Source of the DNA: Herbiconiux sp. SALV-R1
GTDB lineage: Bacteria > Actinomycetota > Actinomycetes > Actinomycetales > Microbacteriaceae
Reading direction: 5' to 3'
Assembly: GCF_013113715.1 (NCBI RefSeq)
Contig: NZ_CP053344.1
Span: 1,922,001 to 1,986,000 of the forward strand
Length of the DNA stretch: 64,000 bases
Positions 46,750 through 55,545 of the stretch are shown here, piece by piece. How positions within the stretch are numbered: the stretch's first letter is position 1; every line of letters begins with the position of its first letter. The notes under the pieces are model-generated. The model ran no database searches, had not been told where the DNA came from, and worked only from the letters and a program-made list of their open reading frames with translations. The position numbers were made by a program, and so were the translations under genes.

Positions 46750-47642
46750 GGGTTCTCCTCGGGTGATCGGTGGGGCGCGACGGAGTCGCGGGCGGGGTCG
46801 TGGACGGAGCCGCGGGCTTGGTCGCGGACGGGCAGCGGGATGGTGCTGGTGTGCACCAGCTCGACCGAGGAGACCTCCGGGCCGAGGAACTGCTCCGCGA
46901 GGCGGAGGAATTCGGCCGCGCTGCCGCCGGTGGCCTCGTAGCGGTAGACCGGGCGGCCGGGCGAGGTGCGCTCGATGCCGGCGCCCACCAGGGTGCGGTA
47001 GACGTCGTTCGCGGTCTCGGTGTCGCTCGACACCAGGCGCACGCCCTCGCCCATCACGTAGCTGATGGCGCCCTTGAGGAACGGGTAGTGGGTGCAGCCG
47101 AGCACGAGGGTGTCGACGTCGGCGGCGACGAGGGGCGCGAGGTACTCCTCGGCCAGGGCGACGAGCTCACGGCTCGTGGTGTCGCCCGCCTCGACGTGGC
47201 TGACGAACTCGGGGCAGGCCTGGGTGAACAGCTCGAGGTGCGGTGCGGCGGCGAACGCGTCGTCGTAGGCGCGCGACATGATGGTGGCGGCGGTGCCGAT
47301 CACTCCCACACGGTTGTTGCGGGTGGTGGTGACCGCCGTGCGCACGGCGGGCTGGATGACCTCGACCACGGGCACGCTGTAGCGCTCCCTGGCGTCGCGG
47401 AGCATCGCCGCCGACGCGGTGTTGCAGGCGATGACGAGGAGCTTCACGTCCTGGGCGACGAGGTCGTCGAGCACCTCGAGGGCGTAGCGTCGCACCTCGG
47501 CGAGCGGTTTCGGGCCGTAGGGCGAGTGCGCGGTGTCGCCGACGTAGAGGATCGACTCGCGGGGCAGCTGGTCGCGCACCGAGCGGGCCACCGTGAGCCC
47601 GCCGACCCCGGAGTCGAAGATGCCGATGGGTCTGTCGCTCAC
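46746..47642 (-). CDS. murI: Glutamate racemase
   Basis: A 298-residue enzyme that makes D-glutamate for peptidoglycan. [13 protein letters not shown] at the N-terminus; the two catalytic cysteines are C73 (ACNTAS) and C183 (LGCTHYP). GTG 47642 ([12 protein letters not shown]) is the start. The frame is open far upstream to 49076, but that part is the shadow of pncB. The ~20-residue tail is repetitive ([16 protein letters not shown]) and not conserved. Confidence 0.94.
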   Translation of the reverse strand: MSDRPIGIFDSGVGGLTVARSVRDQLPRESILYVGDTAHSPYGPKPLAEVRRYALEVLDDLVAQDVKLLVIACNTASAAMLRDARERYSVPVVEVIQPAVRTAVTTTRNNRVGVIGTAATIMSRAYDDAFAAAPHLELFTQACPEFVSHVEAGDTTSRELVALAEEYLAPLVAADVDTLVLGCTHYPFLKGAISYVMGEGVRLVSSDTETANDVYRTLVGAGIERTSPGRPVYRYEATGGSAAEFLRLAEQFLGPEVSSVELVHTSTIPLPVRDQARGSVHDPARDSVAPHRSPEENP

Positions 47643-47678
47643 GACAGACCAGCCTACGACGTGCGGAGACGCCCCCGT

Positions 47679-49019
47679 ATGCTCGGAGGCGTGGACACGT
47701 CGACGGCACTCCTCACCGACCGGTACGAGCTCACCATGATCGATGCGGCGCTGCAGGCGGGCACGCACGACCGGGAGAGCGTCTTCGAGGCCTTCGGGCG
47801 CAAGCTCCCGGGCGGCAGGCGCTACGGCGTCGTGGCCGGCACCGGGCGGTTGCTCGAGCTCGTGGAGCGGTTCCGCTTCGGCGACGCCGAGCTCGACTTC
47901 CTGCGCGAGCACTCGGTGGTGAGCTCCGCCGCGCTCGACTGGCTCGCCGACTATCGCTTCACCGGCACCATCCGGGGCTACCGGGAGGGAGAGGCCTACT
48001 TCCCCGACTCCCCCATCCTCATCGTCGAGTCGGGATTCGCCGAAGGGGTCGTGCTCGAGACGCTCATCCTGAGCGTGCTCAACTACGACTCCTCGGTCGC
48101 CGGCGCCGCCGCGCGCATGGTCTCGGCGGCCCGCGGCCGCCCGCTGGCCGAGATGGGCTCGCGGCGCACCGGTGAGCGCTCGGCCGTCGCCGCCGCCCGC
48201 GCCGCCTACATCGCCGGGTTCGGCGCCACCTCGAACCTCGAGGCCGGCCGCACCTGGGGCGTTCCCACGATGGGCACCGCCGCCCACGCCTTCACCATGC
48301 TGCACGACAGCGAGGAGCAGGCCTTCCGCGCACAGGTCGCGGCGCTCGGCGCCTCGACGACACTGCTCGTCGACACCTACGACGTGCCGGCCGGCGTGGA
48401 GACCGCGGTGAAGGTCGCAGGCCCCGAGCTCGGCGCGGTGCGGCTCGACTCGGGAGACCTGCTCACCCTGGTCGGCGAGGTGCGCCGGCAGCTCGACTCG
48501 CTCGGCAACACGGGCACGAAGATCACCGTCACGAACGACCTCGACGAGTACGCCATCGCCGCCCTGGCCGCGACCCCGGTCGATTCCTACGGCGTGGGCA
48601 CCTCGCTGGTGACCGGCTCCGGGCATCCGGCCGCCGGCATGGTCTACAAGCTCGTGGCGCGCCGCGGCGACGACGGCCGCTGGGTTCAGGTCGCCAAGCG
48701 CTCGGCCGACAAGGCGACCCACGGTGGGCGGAAGGATGCGGTGCGGGTGCGGAGCGCATCCGGAACCGCCGTGTCGGAGACCGTGCTCGTGGGTGAGCCC
48801 ACGGGCGCACTGCCCGAGGGCAGACGTCTCGTCGTGCCGCTCATGGTCGACGGGGTCGCCGAGCCGGGAATGACCGGGGCGGCGGGCGTGCGCGCCGCCC
48901 GGGAGCACCGCGAGCTGTCGCTCGGCGAGCTGCCGCGCGAGGCGTTCCGTCTCACCGCAGGAGACCCGGCGCTGCCGACGGTGTTCGTCGACTACTCGTC
49001 GTCGAGCAGTCGCTCGTAG
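47679..49019 (+). CDS. pncB: Nicotinate phosphoribosyltransferase
   Basis: A 446-residue enzyme of the Preiss-Handler NAD salvage route. [13 protein letters not shown] at the start, [29 protein letters not shown] and VRLDSGDL in the core are typical. ATG 47679 is used; GTG 47691 is an alternative. It is divergent from murI by 36 bp. Its 3' end overlaps the convergent DUF3039 gene by 28 bp. Confidence 0.93.
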   Translation: MLGGVDTSTALLTDRYELTMIDAALQAGTHDRESVFEAFGRKLPGGRRYGVVAGTGRLLELVERFRFGDAELDFLREHSVVSSAALDWLADYRFTGTIRGYREGEAYFPDSPILIVESGFAEGVVLETLILSVLNYDSSVAGAAARMVSAARGRPLAEMGSRRTGERSAVAAARAAYIAGFGATSNLEAGRTWGVPTMGTAAHAFTMLHDSEEQAFRAQVAALGASTTLLVDTYDVPAGVETAVKVAGPELGAVRLDSGDLLTLVGEVRRQLDSLGNTGTKITVTNDLDEYAIAALAATPVDSYGVGTSLVTGSGHPAAGMVYKLVARRGDDGRWVQVAKRSADKATHGGRKDAVRVRSASGTAVSETVLVGEPTGALPEGRRLVVPLMVDGVAEPGMTGAAGVRAAREHRELSLGELPREAFRLTAGDPALPTVFVDYSSSSSRS

Positions 49020-49291
49020 ATCTCCTTGCAGGTGGGGCAGATGGGGAACTTGTCGGGGTCGCGCCCGGGAGTCCACTTCTTGCCGCAGAGTGCCTTCACG
49101 GGCTTGCCGGTGAGTGCCGACTCGAGGATCTTGTCTTTCTCGACGTAGTGCGAGAAGCGCTCGTGGTCACCGGGATCGATGTTCTCGGTGTTGAGCAGCT
49201 CTTCGAGCTCGCGGTCGAGCGTCGTGGTGCCGCCACCGCCGTCGGGGAGGCCGCCCGGCTCGGAGACACGAGCGGAGGGGATGTGTGCCAT
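48992..49291 (-). CDS. DUF3039 protein
   Basis: A 99-residue actinobacterial protein. The conserved core is [46 protein letters not shown]. The CG and CPTC pairs suggest a small zinc-ribbon-like site. Function is unknown. The gene is convergent with, and partly inside, the end of pncB. Confidence 0.9.
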   Translation of the reverse strand: MAHIPSARVSEPGGLPDGGGGTTTLDRELEELLNTENIDPGDHERFSHYVEKDKILESALTGKPVKALCGKKWTPGRDPDKFPICPTCKEIYERLLDDE

Positions 49292-49314
49292 GTCGTCGAT
49301 TCTAGGCGGAGGGA

Positions 49315-49387
49315 TGCGCGGGTCGGTCAGTTGCGCTGGGTATCGGCCGCGCTGCGGGTCGGGTGCGCGGGTCGGTCAGTTGCGCTG
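49315..49387. repeat. Two 24-bp direct repeats around the permease stop codon
   Basis: TGCGCGGGTCGGTCAG plus TTGCGCTG (24 bp) occurs at 49315-49338 and again at 49364-49387, 49 bp apart. The second copy contains the permease stop codon (reverse TGA at 49378-49376), so the first is a duplicated gene end lying just downstream. Confidence 0.85.
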
Positions 49388-50947
49388 CGCGGCGGCGAGG
49401 ATCTCGGGGCCGCGGCGATTGAAGATGCGGGCGCCGAGCGCCACGCCCGCCACGAGCACCACCACGCCGATGCCGATGCCCCACCACAGCGACACCCAGT
49501 AGTACTCCCGGTCGACGAACACGCCGAGCACGCCGTAGACGATGGCCGGGGTCGACAGCAGCACGGTGCCGAGCAGCGAGAACCCGGGTGAGAGCACCCA
49601 CGCCGCACCCGCCGACTGCGGCTGGGTGAACGCCCCGTCGCCCGGCCGCGTCGCCGCGTACGGGAAGCGTGCCGAGAAGATGCTGCCGAGGCCGAGGCCC
49701 ACGAGCACCAGGCACGTGCTGGTGCCGAGCACCGCGGGCAGGGCGTCGAGCTCGTTGGCGAAGAACACGCTGAGGAACGAACCGATGCCGATGAGCGGGA
49801 TGGCGATGAACACGATGGGGATCATGCGGCCGATGCGATCGGCGACGCCGAGGCGGCCGGCCGCGACGTGCAGCCAGATGGCGGTGTTGTCGAAGGCGAC
49901 GTCGTTGTGCACCACCCAGCCGAGGAACATGCACATCACCGGCACCGGCAGCAGCGCGGTGTACTCGATGGGCACACCCACGAAGACGAACACGATGATG
50001 GCGACCACGGGCACCACGGGCACGATGACGAGCTGGGCGTAGTAGCGCGGGTCGCGCGCCCAGTAGGTGAGGAGGCGTGCGGCGATGGCGCCGGTGGGCG
50101 TGGTCGGCGTACGGCCGAACCAGCCGAGGCCACTGTGCTCGCGCACCTCGAGGCTCCGCCCCGGGGTCACCGTCATGACGGCGACGAGGCCCTTCCAAGC
50201 CAGCCAGATGAGGGCGAGGGTGGCCGCCGCGATGAGCAGCTTCAGCACCGCGAACACCCACTGGCCGTTGGCCGCGTCGGCGGGCACGGCCCAGACCGCG
50301 CCGAGCGGGGTCCAGCTGAGCACGGAGGAGAGCGAGGAGAAGAACCCCCGCCCGTCGTCGCCCCAGCCGGTGAGGGCGAGCAGCACGATGGCGGGCACGA
50401 TGAGGATGATCGCGAAGACCCCGGTCGCCGCACCGACCTCCCTGGCCCGCCTGGTCGCGAAGGCGAACGCCGCGAGCGAGACGCTCAGGCGGGCGCCGAG
50501 CACGCAGGTGACCGCGCCGACGATCGCCGAGACGAGGGCGAGCGCCGTGAGACCGGGCGACCGCGACCAGGTCGCCACGGTGGCGAAGCTCGCGACCGTG
50601 GCGACGAGCGAGGGAACGCTCACGAAGGCCACCACGGCGAGTGCGGTGGCGATCTTGGAGTCGGTGAGCCCGAGCAGGCTGAACGAGCGCGGGTCCATCG
50701 AGTCGCGGATCGAGAACACGACGGGCACGAGGAGGAAGCCCGCCACCACGAGCGAGCCGCCGATGACGACGACGTTGCGGGCGAACTCGGGTTCGGCGTC
50801 GCGGAGGCCCGCCAGCACGAGCACGAGCAGCACGGCCATGATGACGGCGTAGGCGATGCCGATGATGAGGCCGATGAGCTGGGGGGTGCTGCGCCTTCCG
50901 GCGTTGCCGATCAGGCGGAACTTCAGTCGGAGGAACTCAGCAACCAT
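49376..50947 (-). CDS. ABC-2 type exporter permease
   Basis: A 523-residue membrane protein, ATG 50947 (MVAEFLRLKFRLIGN), with about twelve hydrophobic segments in two similar halves (a fused ABC-2 permease). It overlaps the upstream ATPase gene by 25 bp, so they form a two-component exporter. The substrate is unknown. The 3' end is duplicated downstream of the stop (see the repeat). Confidence 0.8.
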   Translation of the reverse strand: MVAEFLRLKFRLIGNAGRRSTPQLIGLIIGIAYAVIMAVLLVLVLAGLRDAEPEFARNVVVIGGSLVVAGFLLVPVVFSIRDSMDPRSFSLLGLTDSKIATALAVVAFVSVPSLVATVASFATVATWSRSPGLTALALVSAIVGAVTCVLGARLSVSLAAFAFATRRAREVGAATGVFAIILIVPAIVLLALTGWGDDGRGFFSSLSSVLSWTPLGAVWAVPADAANGQWVFAVLKLLIAAATLALIWLAWKGLVAVMTVTPGRSLEVREHSGLGWFGRTPTTPTGAIAARLLTYWARDPRYYAQLVIVPVVPVVAIIVFVFVGVPIEYTALLPVPVMCMFLGWVVHNDVAFDNTAIWLHVAAGRLGVADRIGRMIPIVFIAIPLIGIGSFLSVFFANELDALPAVLGTSTCLVLVGLGLGSIFSARFPYAATRPGDGAFTQPQSAGAAWVLSPGFSLLGTVLLSTPAIVYGVLGVFVDREYYWVSLWWGIGIGVVVLVAGVALGARIFNRRGPEILAAAQRN

Positions 50948-52161
50948 TCCATGCCTTCCGCGCTCTTGCGCCCGCCCGCGAGGTCGAGGAACCGCTGTTC
51001 GAGAGTGCCGCCCTCGCGCACCTCGTCGACGGTGCCCTTGGCGAGCACCTTGCCCTCGACGATGATGGCCACGCGGTCGCAGGTGCGCTGGATCATGTCC
51101 ATGCTGTGGCTGGAGAGCACCACGGTGCCGCCGCCCGAGACGTACTTCTCGAGGATCTCGACGACGTTGGCCGCCGAGACCGGGTCGACCGACTCGAACG
51201 GCTCGTCGAGCACGAGCAGGCGCGGCGAGTGGATCATCGACGAGGCGAGCGCGATCTTCTTCGTCATGCCCGCCGAGTAGTCGGCGACGAGACGGCCGAG
51301 GGCGTCCTCGAGACCGAAGGCCGCGGCGAGGTCGTCGCTGCGCTGGCGCACGGTGGCGGAGTCGAGGCCACGGAGCGACCCGGAGTAGTGCAGCAGCTGC
51401 CGGCCGGTGAGGCGGTCGAACAGGCGCAGGCGGTCGGGCAGCACGCCGATGAGGCGCTTGGCGGCCGCCGGGTCGCGCCACACGTCGTGGCCGAGCACCG
51501 TGATGCTGCCGCCGTCGGGGCGCAGGAGGCCGGTGACCATCGACAGCGTCGTGGTCTTGCCGGCGCCGTTCGGGCCCACGATTCCGTAGAAGGAGCCGAC
51601 GGGAACGTCGATGTCGACACCCGCGACGGCGGTGGTGCTGCCGAACTTCTTGGTGAGCCCGGTGATCGACAGACCGATGTCGTTCGGGTCGAGGTCGCGC
51701 ACCACCGAGGGCGGGGGCGCGGCGACCGTGCGGGGGCGGGCCGGGGTGCGCGGAGTGCGTGGGGTGCGTGGTGTCGCGGCGGTTCCGCCGCCGGCGGTGC
51801 GGGTCGCCGGGGGTTTGCGCGGGGCGGCGGGGCGCTTGGGCGCGGCGGCCTTGGCGGCGGGCGCGGCGTCGGCTTCCGTGGCGGCGGTTTCTGCGGCCTC
51901 GTCGGCCACGACCTCAGCGGCGGGCGCCTCGTCGGCGACGACCTCAGCGACGGCCGCCTCGTCGGCAACGGGGGCGGCCTTCTTCGCGGCGGTCGTTCGC
52001 GCGGCGGCCGTCTTCGCCGGGGTCGTGCGGGGCTTCGACGCGGCGGGCCGCTTGGCGGGCTGACGGGTACCCGAACCCGTCTTGGCGGGAGCTCGACGTG
52101 GGGCGGGAGCACGTCCCGACTCGGCGGCGCCGACGTCTGGAGTGTCTGACTCTGAGCTCAC
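50923..52161 (-). CDS. ABC exporter ATPase with long Ala/Lys/Pro-rich N-terminal tail
   Basis: A 412-residue protein from GTG 52161. The ATPase core starts near residue 165: GPNGAGKTTTLSMVTGLL (Walker A), YSAGMTKKIALASSMI (signature), LLVLDEPFESVDP (Walker B). Residues ~1-155 are low-complexity, with KTAAARTTAAKKAAP and AEVVADEAPAAEVVADEA repeats and RTPRTPRTPARP, resembling histone-H1-like tails. Nothing catalytic is seen there. It pairs with the overlapping ABC-2 permease. Confidence 0.85.
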   Translation of the reverse strand: MSSESDTPDVGAAESGRAPAPRRAPAKTGSGTRQPAKRPAASKPRTTPAKTAAARTTAAKKAAPVADEAAVAEVVADEAPAAEVVADEAAETAATEADAAPAAKAAAPKRPAAPRKPPATRTAGGGTAATPRTPRTPRTPARPRTVAAPPPSVVRDLDPNDIGLSITGLTKKFGSTTAVAGVDIDVPVGSFYGIVGPNGAGKTTTLSMVTGLLRPDGGSITVLGHDVWRDPAAAKRLIGVLPDRLRLFDRLTGRQLLHYSGSLRGLDSATVRQRSDDLAAAFGLEDALGRLVADYSAGMTKKIALASSMIHSPRLLVLDEPFESVDPVSAANVVEILEKYVSGGGTVVLSSHSMDMIQRTCDRVAIIVEGKVLAKGTVDEVREGGTLEQRFLDLAGGRKSAEGMEWLLSSSD

Positions 52162-52320
52162 CGCACCAACCTATCAATCCCGCCGATGCCGCGCACCGAC
52201 AGGCGCCAGGCATCGAACCCCTGCCGCGCGGAGCGTCTCGGGCCACTCCCCCTCGCGGCATCACGAAAGAGAAACGATACAGGCCCCACGCCCTTGCCGC
52301 GACCGGGGACCCGGATAAAC

Positions 52321-52352
52321 TGTTCACGAAATGTTCACCCTTGTGAACAAGG
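52321..52352 (+). promoter_or_regulatory. Operator-like array of three phased TGTTCAC half-sites
   Basis: TGTTCAC occurs at 52321 and 52332 in direct orientation, and GTGAACA at 52343-52349 in inverted orientation, each 11 bp apart. The last two form TGTTCAC-CCTT-GTGAACA, and CCTTGT-GA-ACAAGG overlaps it at 52339-52352. A possible -10 (TAAACT at ~52316) lies just before, so a bound regulator would act at this promoter. Confidence 0.55.
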
Positions 52353-52372
52353 AACGTCGTTAGGAGCTGCTC

Positions 52373-53065
52373 GTGACCACCCAGGTCGTCATTCTCGCCG
52401 CAGGCATGGGAAGCCGGCTCGGTCGCGCCCTCCCGAAGCCCCTCACCGAGCTGAGCGACGGCCGCACCATCATGGGTCAGCAGTTCGACAACATCCGTCA
52501 CACCTTCGGCTCCGCCGCACGCGTGAGCATCGTGGTCGGCTACAAGCTCGAGCACATCATCGAGGCGTTCCCGTCGGCCTCCTTCGTCTACAACGAGGAG
52601 TACGACCAGACCAACACCTCGAAGAGCCTCCTGCGCGCCCTGCTCGCCTCCCCCGCGGGCGGTGTGCTCTGGATGAACGGGGACGTCGTCTTCGATCCGA
52701 GCGTTCTCGACCGTGCGGTTCCGTTCATCGCCCGCGACCAGTCGTTCGTGACGGTGAACACCGCGAAGGTCAGCGACGAAGAGGTGAAGTACACCACCAC
52801 CGCCGAGGGCTACATCGACGAGCTCTCGAAGACGGTCGTCGGCGGTCTCGGCGAGGCCGTGGGCATCAACTACATCTCGAGCCGCGACAAGGCGGCGTTC
52901 ATCCGGCAGCTGCAGCGCGTCGACGACCAGGACTACTTCGAGCGCGGCCTCGAGCTCGCCATCGCCCGCGACGGCGTGCTGGTGGAGCCGATGGACATCT
53001 CCGACCTCTACGCCGTGGAGGTCGACTTCGCCGAAGACCTCGACCGCGCGAACCTCTTCGTCTGA
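52373..53065 (+). CDS. Nucleotidyltransferase (sugar-phosphate or choline-phosphate type)
   Basis: A 230-residue NTP_transferase-fold protein from GTG 52373 (AGGAGC upstream). The nucleotide loop is VVILAAGMGSRLGRALPKPL, and VLWMNGDVVF and IDELSKTVVGG fit the LicC-like (phosphocholine cytidylyltransferase-like) or sugar nucleotidyltransferase group. It makes an activated building block for a surface polymer; the compound is not known. An ABC-2 polysaccharide exporter follows on the same strand. The stop is followed by a 20-bp tandem copy of the gene end. Confidence 0.8.
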   Translation: MTTQVVILAAGMGSRLGRALPKPLTELSDGRTIMGQQFDNIRHTFGSAARVSIVVGYKLEHIIEAFPSASFVYNEEYDQTNTSKSLLRALLASPAGGVLWMNGDVVFDPSVLDRAVPFIARDQSFVTVNTAKVSDEEVKYTTTAEGYIDELSKTVVGGLGEAVGINYISSRDKAAFIRQLQRVDDQDYFERGLELAIARDGVLVEPMDISDLYAVEVDFAEDLDRANLFV

Positions 53066-53095
53066 GTCCACCGGGCTTCGTCTGAGTGCACCGGG
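53056..53095 (+). repeat. 20-bp tandem duplication spanning the stop codon
   Basis: CTTCGTCTGAGTCCACCGGG (53056-53075) is followed directly by CTTCGTCTGAGTGCACCGGG (53076-53095); 19 of 20 bases match. The first copy holds the last codons and TGA of the nucleotidyltransferase. Confidence 0.9.
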
Positions 53096-53113
53096 CGCCG
53101 CCCGCCGCGGTGC
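53088..53113 (+). terminator. Possible hairpin before the polysaccharide exporter genes
   Basis: GCACCG (53088-53093) pairs with CGGTGC (53108-53113) around a GC-rich loop with further short pairing. No T-run follows, and the exporter genes start 35 bp later, so attenuation rather than full stop is possible. Confidence 0.35.
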
Positions 53114-53147
53114 TCCGTTAGAGTGAGCCCTTGATGAGGGAGCTTCC

Positions 53148-53954
53148 GTGGTGAGTGCGCCGGCCGTGACGCCGCGGGGTCGACGCCCCACCGGGTGGCG
53201 CTCGTACGGGCACTCGCTCTGGCTCCTCACCCGCCGCGACCTGCGGGTGCGCTATTCGACGTCGGCGCTCGGCTACCTCTGGTCGATCCTCGACCCGCTG
53301 GTGATGGCGGGCATCTACTGGTTCGTGTTCACGCAGGTGTTCCACCGGCCGGTCGGCACCGAGCCGTACATCGTGTTCCTGCTCACGGCGCTCCTGCCCT
53401 GGATGTGGTTCAACGGCGCGGTCTCCGACTCCACGCGCGCCTTCCTGCGCGAGGCGAAGCTCATCCGTTCCACCAAGATCCCGCGCACCATCTGGGTCAA
53501 CCGCCTGGTGCTGTCGAAGGGCATCGAGTTCGTGGCCAGCATCCCGGTTCTCGCCGTCTTCGCGATCGTGGGCGGAGCATCCGTCGGGCCCGACCTGCTG
53601 CTGTTCCCGCTCGCCATCGTGCTGCAGGGCGTGCTCACCGCGGGGGTCGCCCTGATCGTCGCGCCGCTCGTGGTGTTCTTCCGCGACCTCGAGCGGGCCG
53701 TGAAGCTCGCGCTGCGCTTCCTCTTCTACGCCTCCCCCATCATCTACGGCACCCACGACCTCCCCGAGGGCCTGCAGCCGCTCGCCGCCTTCAACCCGCT
53801 GAGCGGCATCTTCTCGCTCTACCGCTCGGGATTCTTCGCCGACCAGCTCGACTGGTACCAGGTCGGGGTCGGCGCCGCGATGTCGGTGGCGCTGCTCGTC
53901 GTGGGCCTCGTGGTGTTCCGCTCCTCGGAACGATCCGTGCTGAAGGAGATCTGA
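53148..53954 (+). CDS. ABC-2 polysaccharide/teichoic acid export permease (TagG/Wzm type)
   Basis: A 268-residue membrane protein with six helices. RRDLRVRYSTSALGYLWSILDPLVMAGIYWFVF is the family N-terminus, and LLTALLPWMWFNGAVSDSTRAF and PIIYGTHDLPEGLQPLAAFNPLS follow. It is the membrane half of a polymer exporter whose ATPase starts 1 bp after it. The start is GTG 53148 with AGGGAGC upstream. Confidence 0.9.
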   Translation: MVSAPAVTPRGRRPTGWRSYGHSLWLLTRRDLRVRYSTSALGYLWSILDPLVMAGIYWFVFTQVFHRPVGTEPYIVFLLTALLPWMWFNGAVSDSTRAFLREAKLIRSTKIPRTIWVNRLVLSKGIEFVASIPVLAVFAIVGGASVGPDLLLFPLAIVLQGVLTAGVALIVAPLVVFFRDLERAVKLALRFLFYASPIIYGTHDLPEGLQPLAAFNPLSGIFSLYRSGFFADQLDWYQVGVGAAMSVALLVVGLVVFRSSERSVLKEI

Positions 53955-53955
53955 G

Positions 53956-54741
53956 ATGAGCGAGCAGGGCGGGCACGGCGCCCCGGTGATCGAGCAGGGC
54001 GGGCACGGCGCCCCGGTGATCGAGGTGACGGATGCGGGAATCCGGTTCAAACGCAACCGTCGCGCCCGGCGCAGCTTCAAAGACCTGTTCGCCGGCAGCC
54101 GGCGACGGGCGCGACCCGGCGAGTTCTGGGCCCTGCGCGGCGTGAGCTTCACTGTGCAGCCCGGCGAGGCGATCGGGGTGATCGGGCGCAACGGTCAGGG
54201 CAAGTCGACACTGCTGAAGCTGGTGGCCGAGGTGGTGCTGCCCGACGAGGGCCGGGTCGCCGTGCGCGAGGGGGTCGCGCCGCTCATCGAGATCACGGGC
54301 GGCTTCGTCGATGACCTCTCGGTGCGCGAGAACGTGTACCTCACGGCGGGCCTGCACGGCATGACCAAGCGCGAGGTCGACGCGCGCTTCGACGACATCA
54401 TCGCGTTCGCCGAGATCGGCGACTTCCTCGACACCCCCTACAAGCACCTCTCGAGCGGCATGCGGGTGCGCATCGCGTTCTCGGTGATCGCGCAGCTCGA
54501 GGAGCCGGTCATCCTCGTCGACGAGGTGCTGGCCGTCGGCGACAAGGCGTTCCGCGAGAAGTGCTACCGGCGCATCGAGGAGCTGCTGGCGGGCGGGCGC
54601 ACGCTGTTCTTCGTCTCGCACAACGAGCGCGACCTCAGGCGCTTCTGCACCAGGGGCCTCTACCTCGACGGCGGACGCCTGGTGTTCGACGGCCCGATCG
54701 ACGAGGCGCTCGAGCTCTACGCCTCCACCACAGGCAGCTGA
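53956..54741 (+). CDS. ABC polysaccharide/teichoic acid export ATPase (TagH/Wzt type)
   Basis: A 261-residue ATPase. Walker A IGRNGQGKSTLLKLVA is at ~75-90, HLSSGMRVRIAFSV is the signature and VILVDEVLAVGD is Walker B with the Wzt-typical EVLAVGD. The N-terminus carries an exact in-frame duplication (EQGGHGAPVI twice). There is no C-terminal carbohydrate-binding domain. It is coupled to the permease upstream. Confidence 0.9.
   Translation: MSEQGGHGAPVIEQGGHGAPVIEVTDAGIRFKRNRRARRSFKDLFAGSRRRARPGEFWALRGVSFTVQPGEAIGVIGRNGQGKSTLLKLVAEVVLPDEGRVAVREGVAPLIEITGGFVDDLSVRENVYLTAGLHGMTKREVDARFDDIIAFAEIGDFLDTPYKHLSSGMRVRIAFSVIAQLEEPVILVDEVLAVGDKAFREKCYRRIEELLAGGRTLFFVSHNERDLRRFCTRGLYLDGGRLVFDGPIDEALELYASTTGS
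53962..54021 (+). repeat. Exact 30-bp tandem duplication in the exporter ATPase
   Basis: The 30-bp unit beginning GAGCAGGGCGGGCACGGCGC is present twice back to back (53962-53991, 53992-54021), giving two copies of the decapeptide EQGGHGAPVI. Perfect identity at third positions indicates a recent event. Confidence 0.92.
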
Positions 54742-54822
54742 TCGGCACCGGTTCTCCACAGCTCTGCGCCACCGGGGCGGATACCGGCCCCGAGCGTCGG
54801 TGGTCGGGTCTTCACTTCCCGC

Positions 54823-55128
54823 ATGGCAACCAGCTCACTCACCGAACCCCGCCCGCTCCCGACCGCCTACCCCGTGCCACTCCGCCTCGACCGACGCGAC
54901 GCCCCGCACAGCTACACCCTCCGCAACATCGGCGACGAACCGCTGCGCGGCATCTCCTTCAACCTGCTCGGCCCCGGCCTCATGCGGGCGACACCACCCG
55001 TTCTGCTGGAGCCGGGTGAACGACTGCGCCTGCGCATCCGCGGTGCCGGCCTGTCGGTCGGAACGGTGCTCGTGGTGCGCTGGTTCCGGCCGGGAGGCGA
55101 CGAGTACTTCTGGCGCATCAGCTTCTGA
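54823..55128 (+). CDS. Small protein of unknown function
   Basis: A 101-residue protein with normal GC-rich codon use. Its core (YTLRNIGDEPLRGISFNLLGPGLM, LEPGERLRLRIRG, VRWFRPGGDEYFWRISF) reads as a small beta-sandwich-like domain. There is no signal peptide. I recognise no family. It is convergent with the XRE regulator 8 bp away. Confidence 0.6.
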   Translation: MATSSLTEPRPLPTAYPVPLRLDRRDAPHSYTLRNIGDEPLRGISFNLLGPGLMRATPPVLLEPGERLRLRIRGAGLSVGTVLVVRWFRPGGDEYFWRISF

Positions 55129-55136
55129 GCCGCGGC

Positions 55137-55442
55137 TCAGTCGACGGAGCCCTGCTCCCTGGCCCTGATGAGGTCGGCGACGGTGATCTTGTGCGGCCGG
55201 TCGGGCAGCATGTCGGCGGTCATGCCGTCGACGAGCACCGCGGGGTTCAGGTTGAGGGCGCCCGCGATGCGCAGGATGGTGTGCAGCGACGGGTTCGCCT
55301 GGCCGCGCTCGATCTTGCCCAGGTTGGTGAAGTGGAGGCCGGCGAGTTCAGCGAGCTCCATCTGGTTGATCGCGAACTTCTGGCGTTCGTCACGGATGCG
55401 GGAGCCCAGCAGCCGTGCTGCGTCGGAAGGCGTCGAACTCAC
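55137..55442 (-). CDS. XRE-family transcriptional regulator
   Basis: A 101-residue helix-turn-helix protein. LGSRIRDERQKFAINQMELAELAGLHFTNLGKIERGQANPSLHTILRIAGAL is a Cro/C1-type HTH (residues ~12-65). The C-terminal ~30 residues are short (HKITVADLIRAREQGSVD). It lies ~100 bp downstream of the ATP-grasp fusion on the same strand and could regulate the nearby genes; no operator was matched to it. Confidence 0.85.
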   Translation of the reverse strand: MSSTPSDAARLLGSRIRDERQKFAINQMELAELAGLHFTNLGKIERGQANPSLHTILRIAGALNLNPAVLVDGMTADMLPDRPHKITVADLIRAREQGSVD

Positions 55443-55545
55443 ACACCATGCCTACCTGCCCGACGCCCGCGCAACCAGAGCTTCACCCACGCATGTGTCG
55501 CAGCCCACGGCATGGACACCATATGTGAGTACAGCTCATGCCCTG

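Noticed and set aside
46770-47678. N-terminal extension of pncB in the same frame
   Set aside because: It lies antisense to murI and the conserved enzyme begins at 47679.
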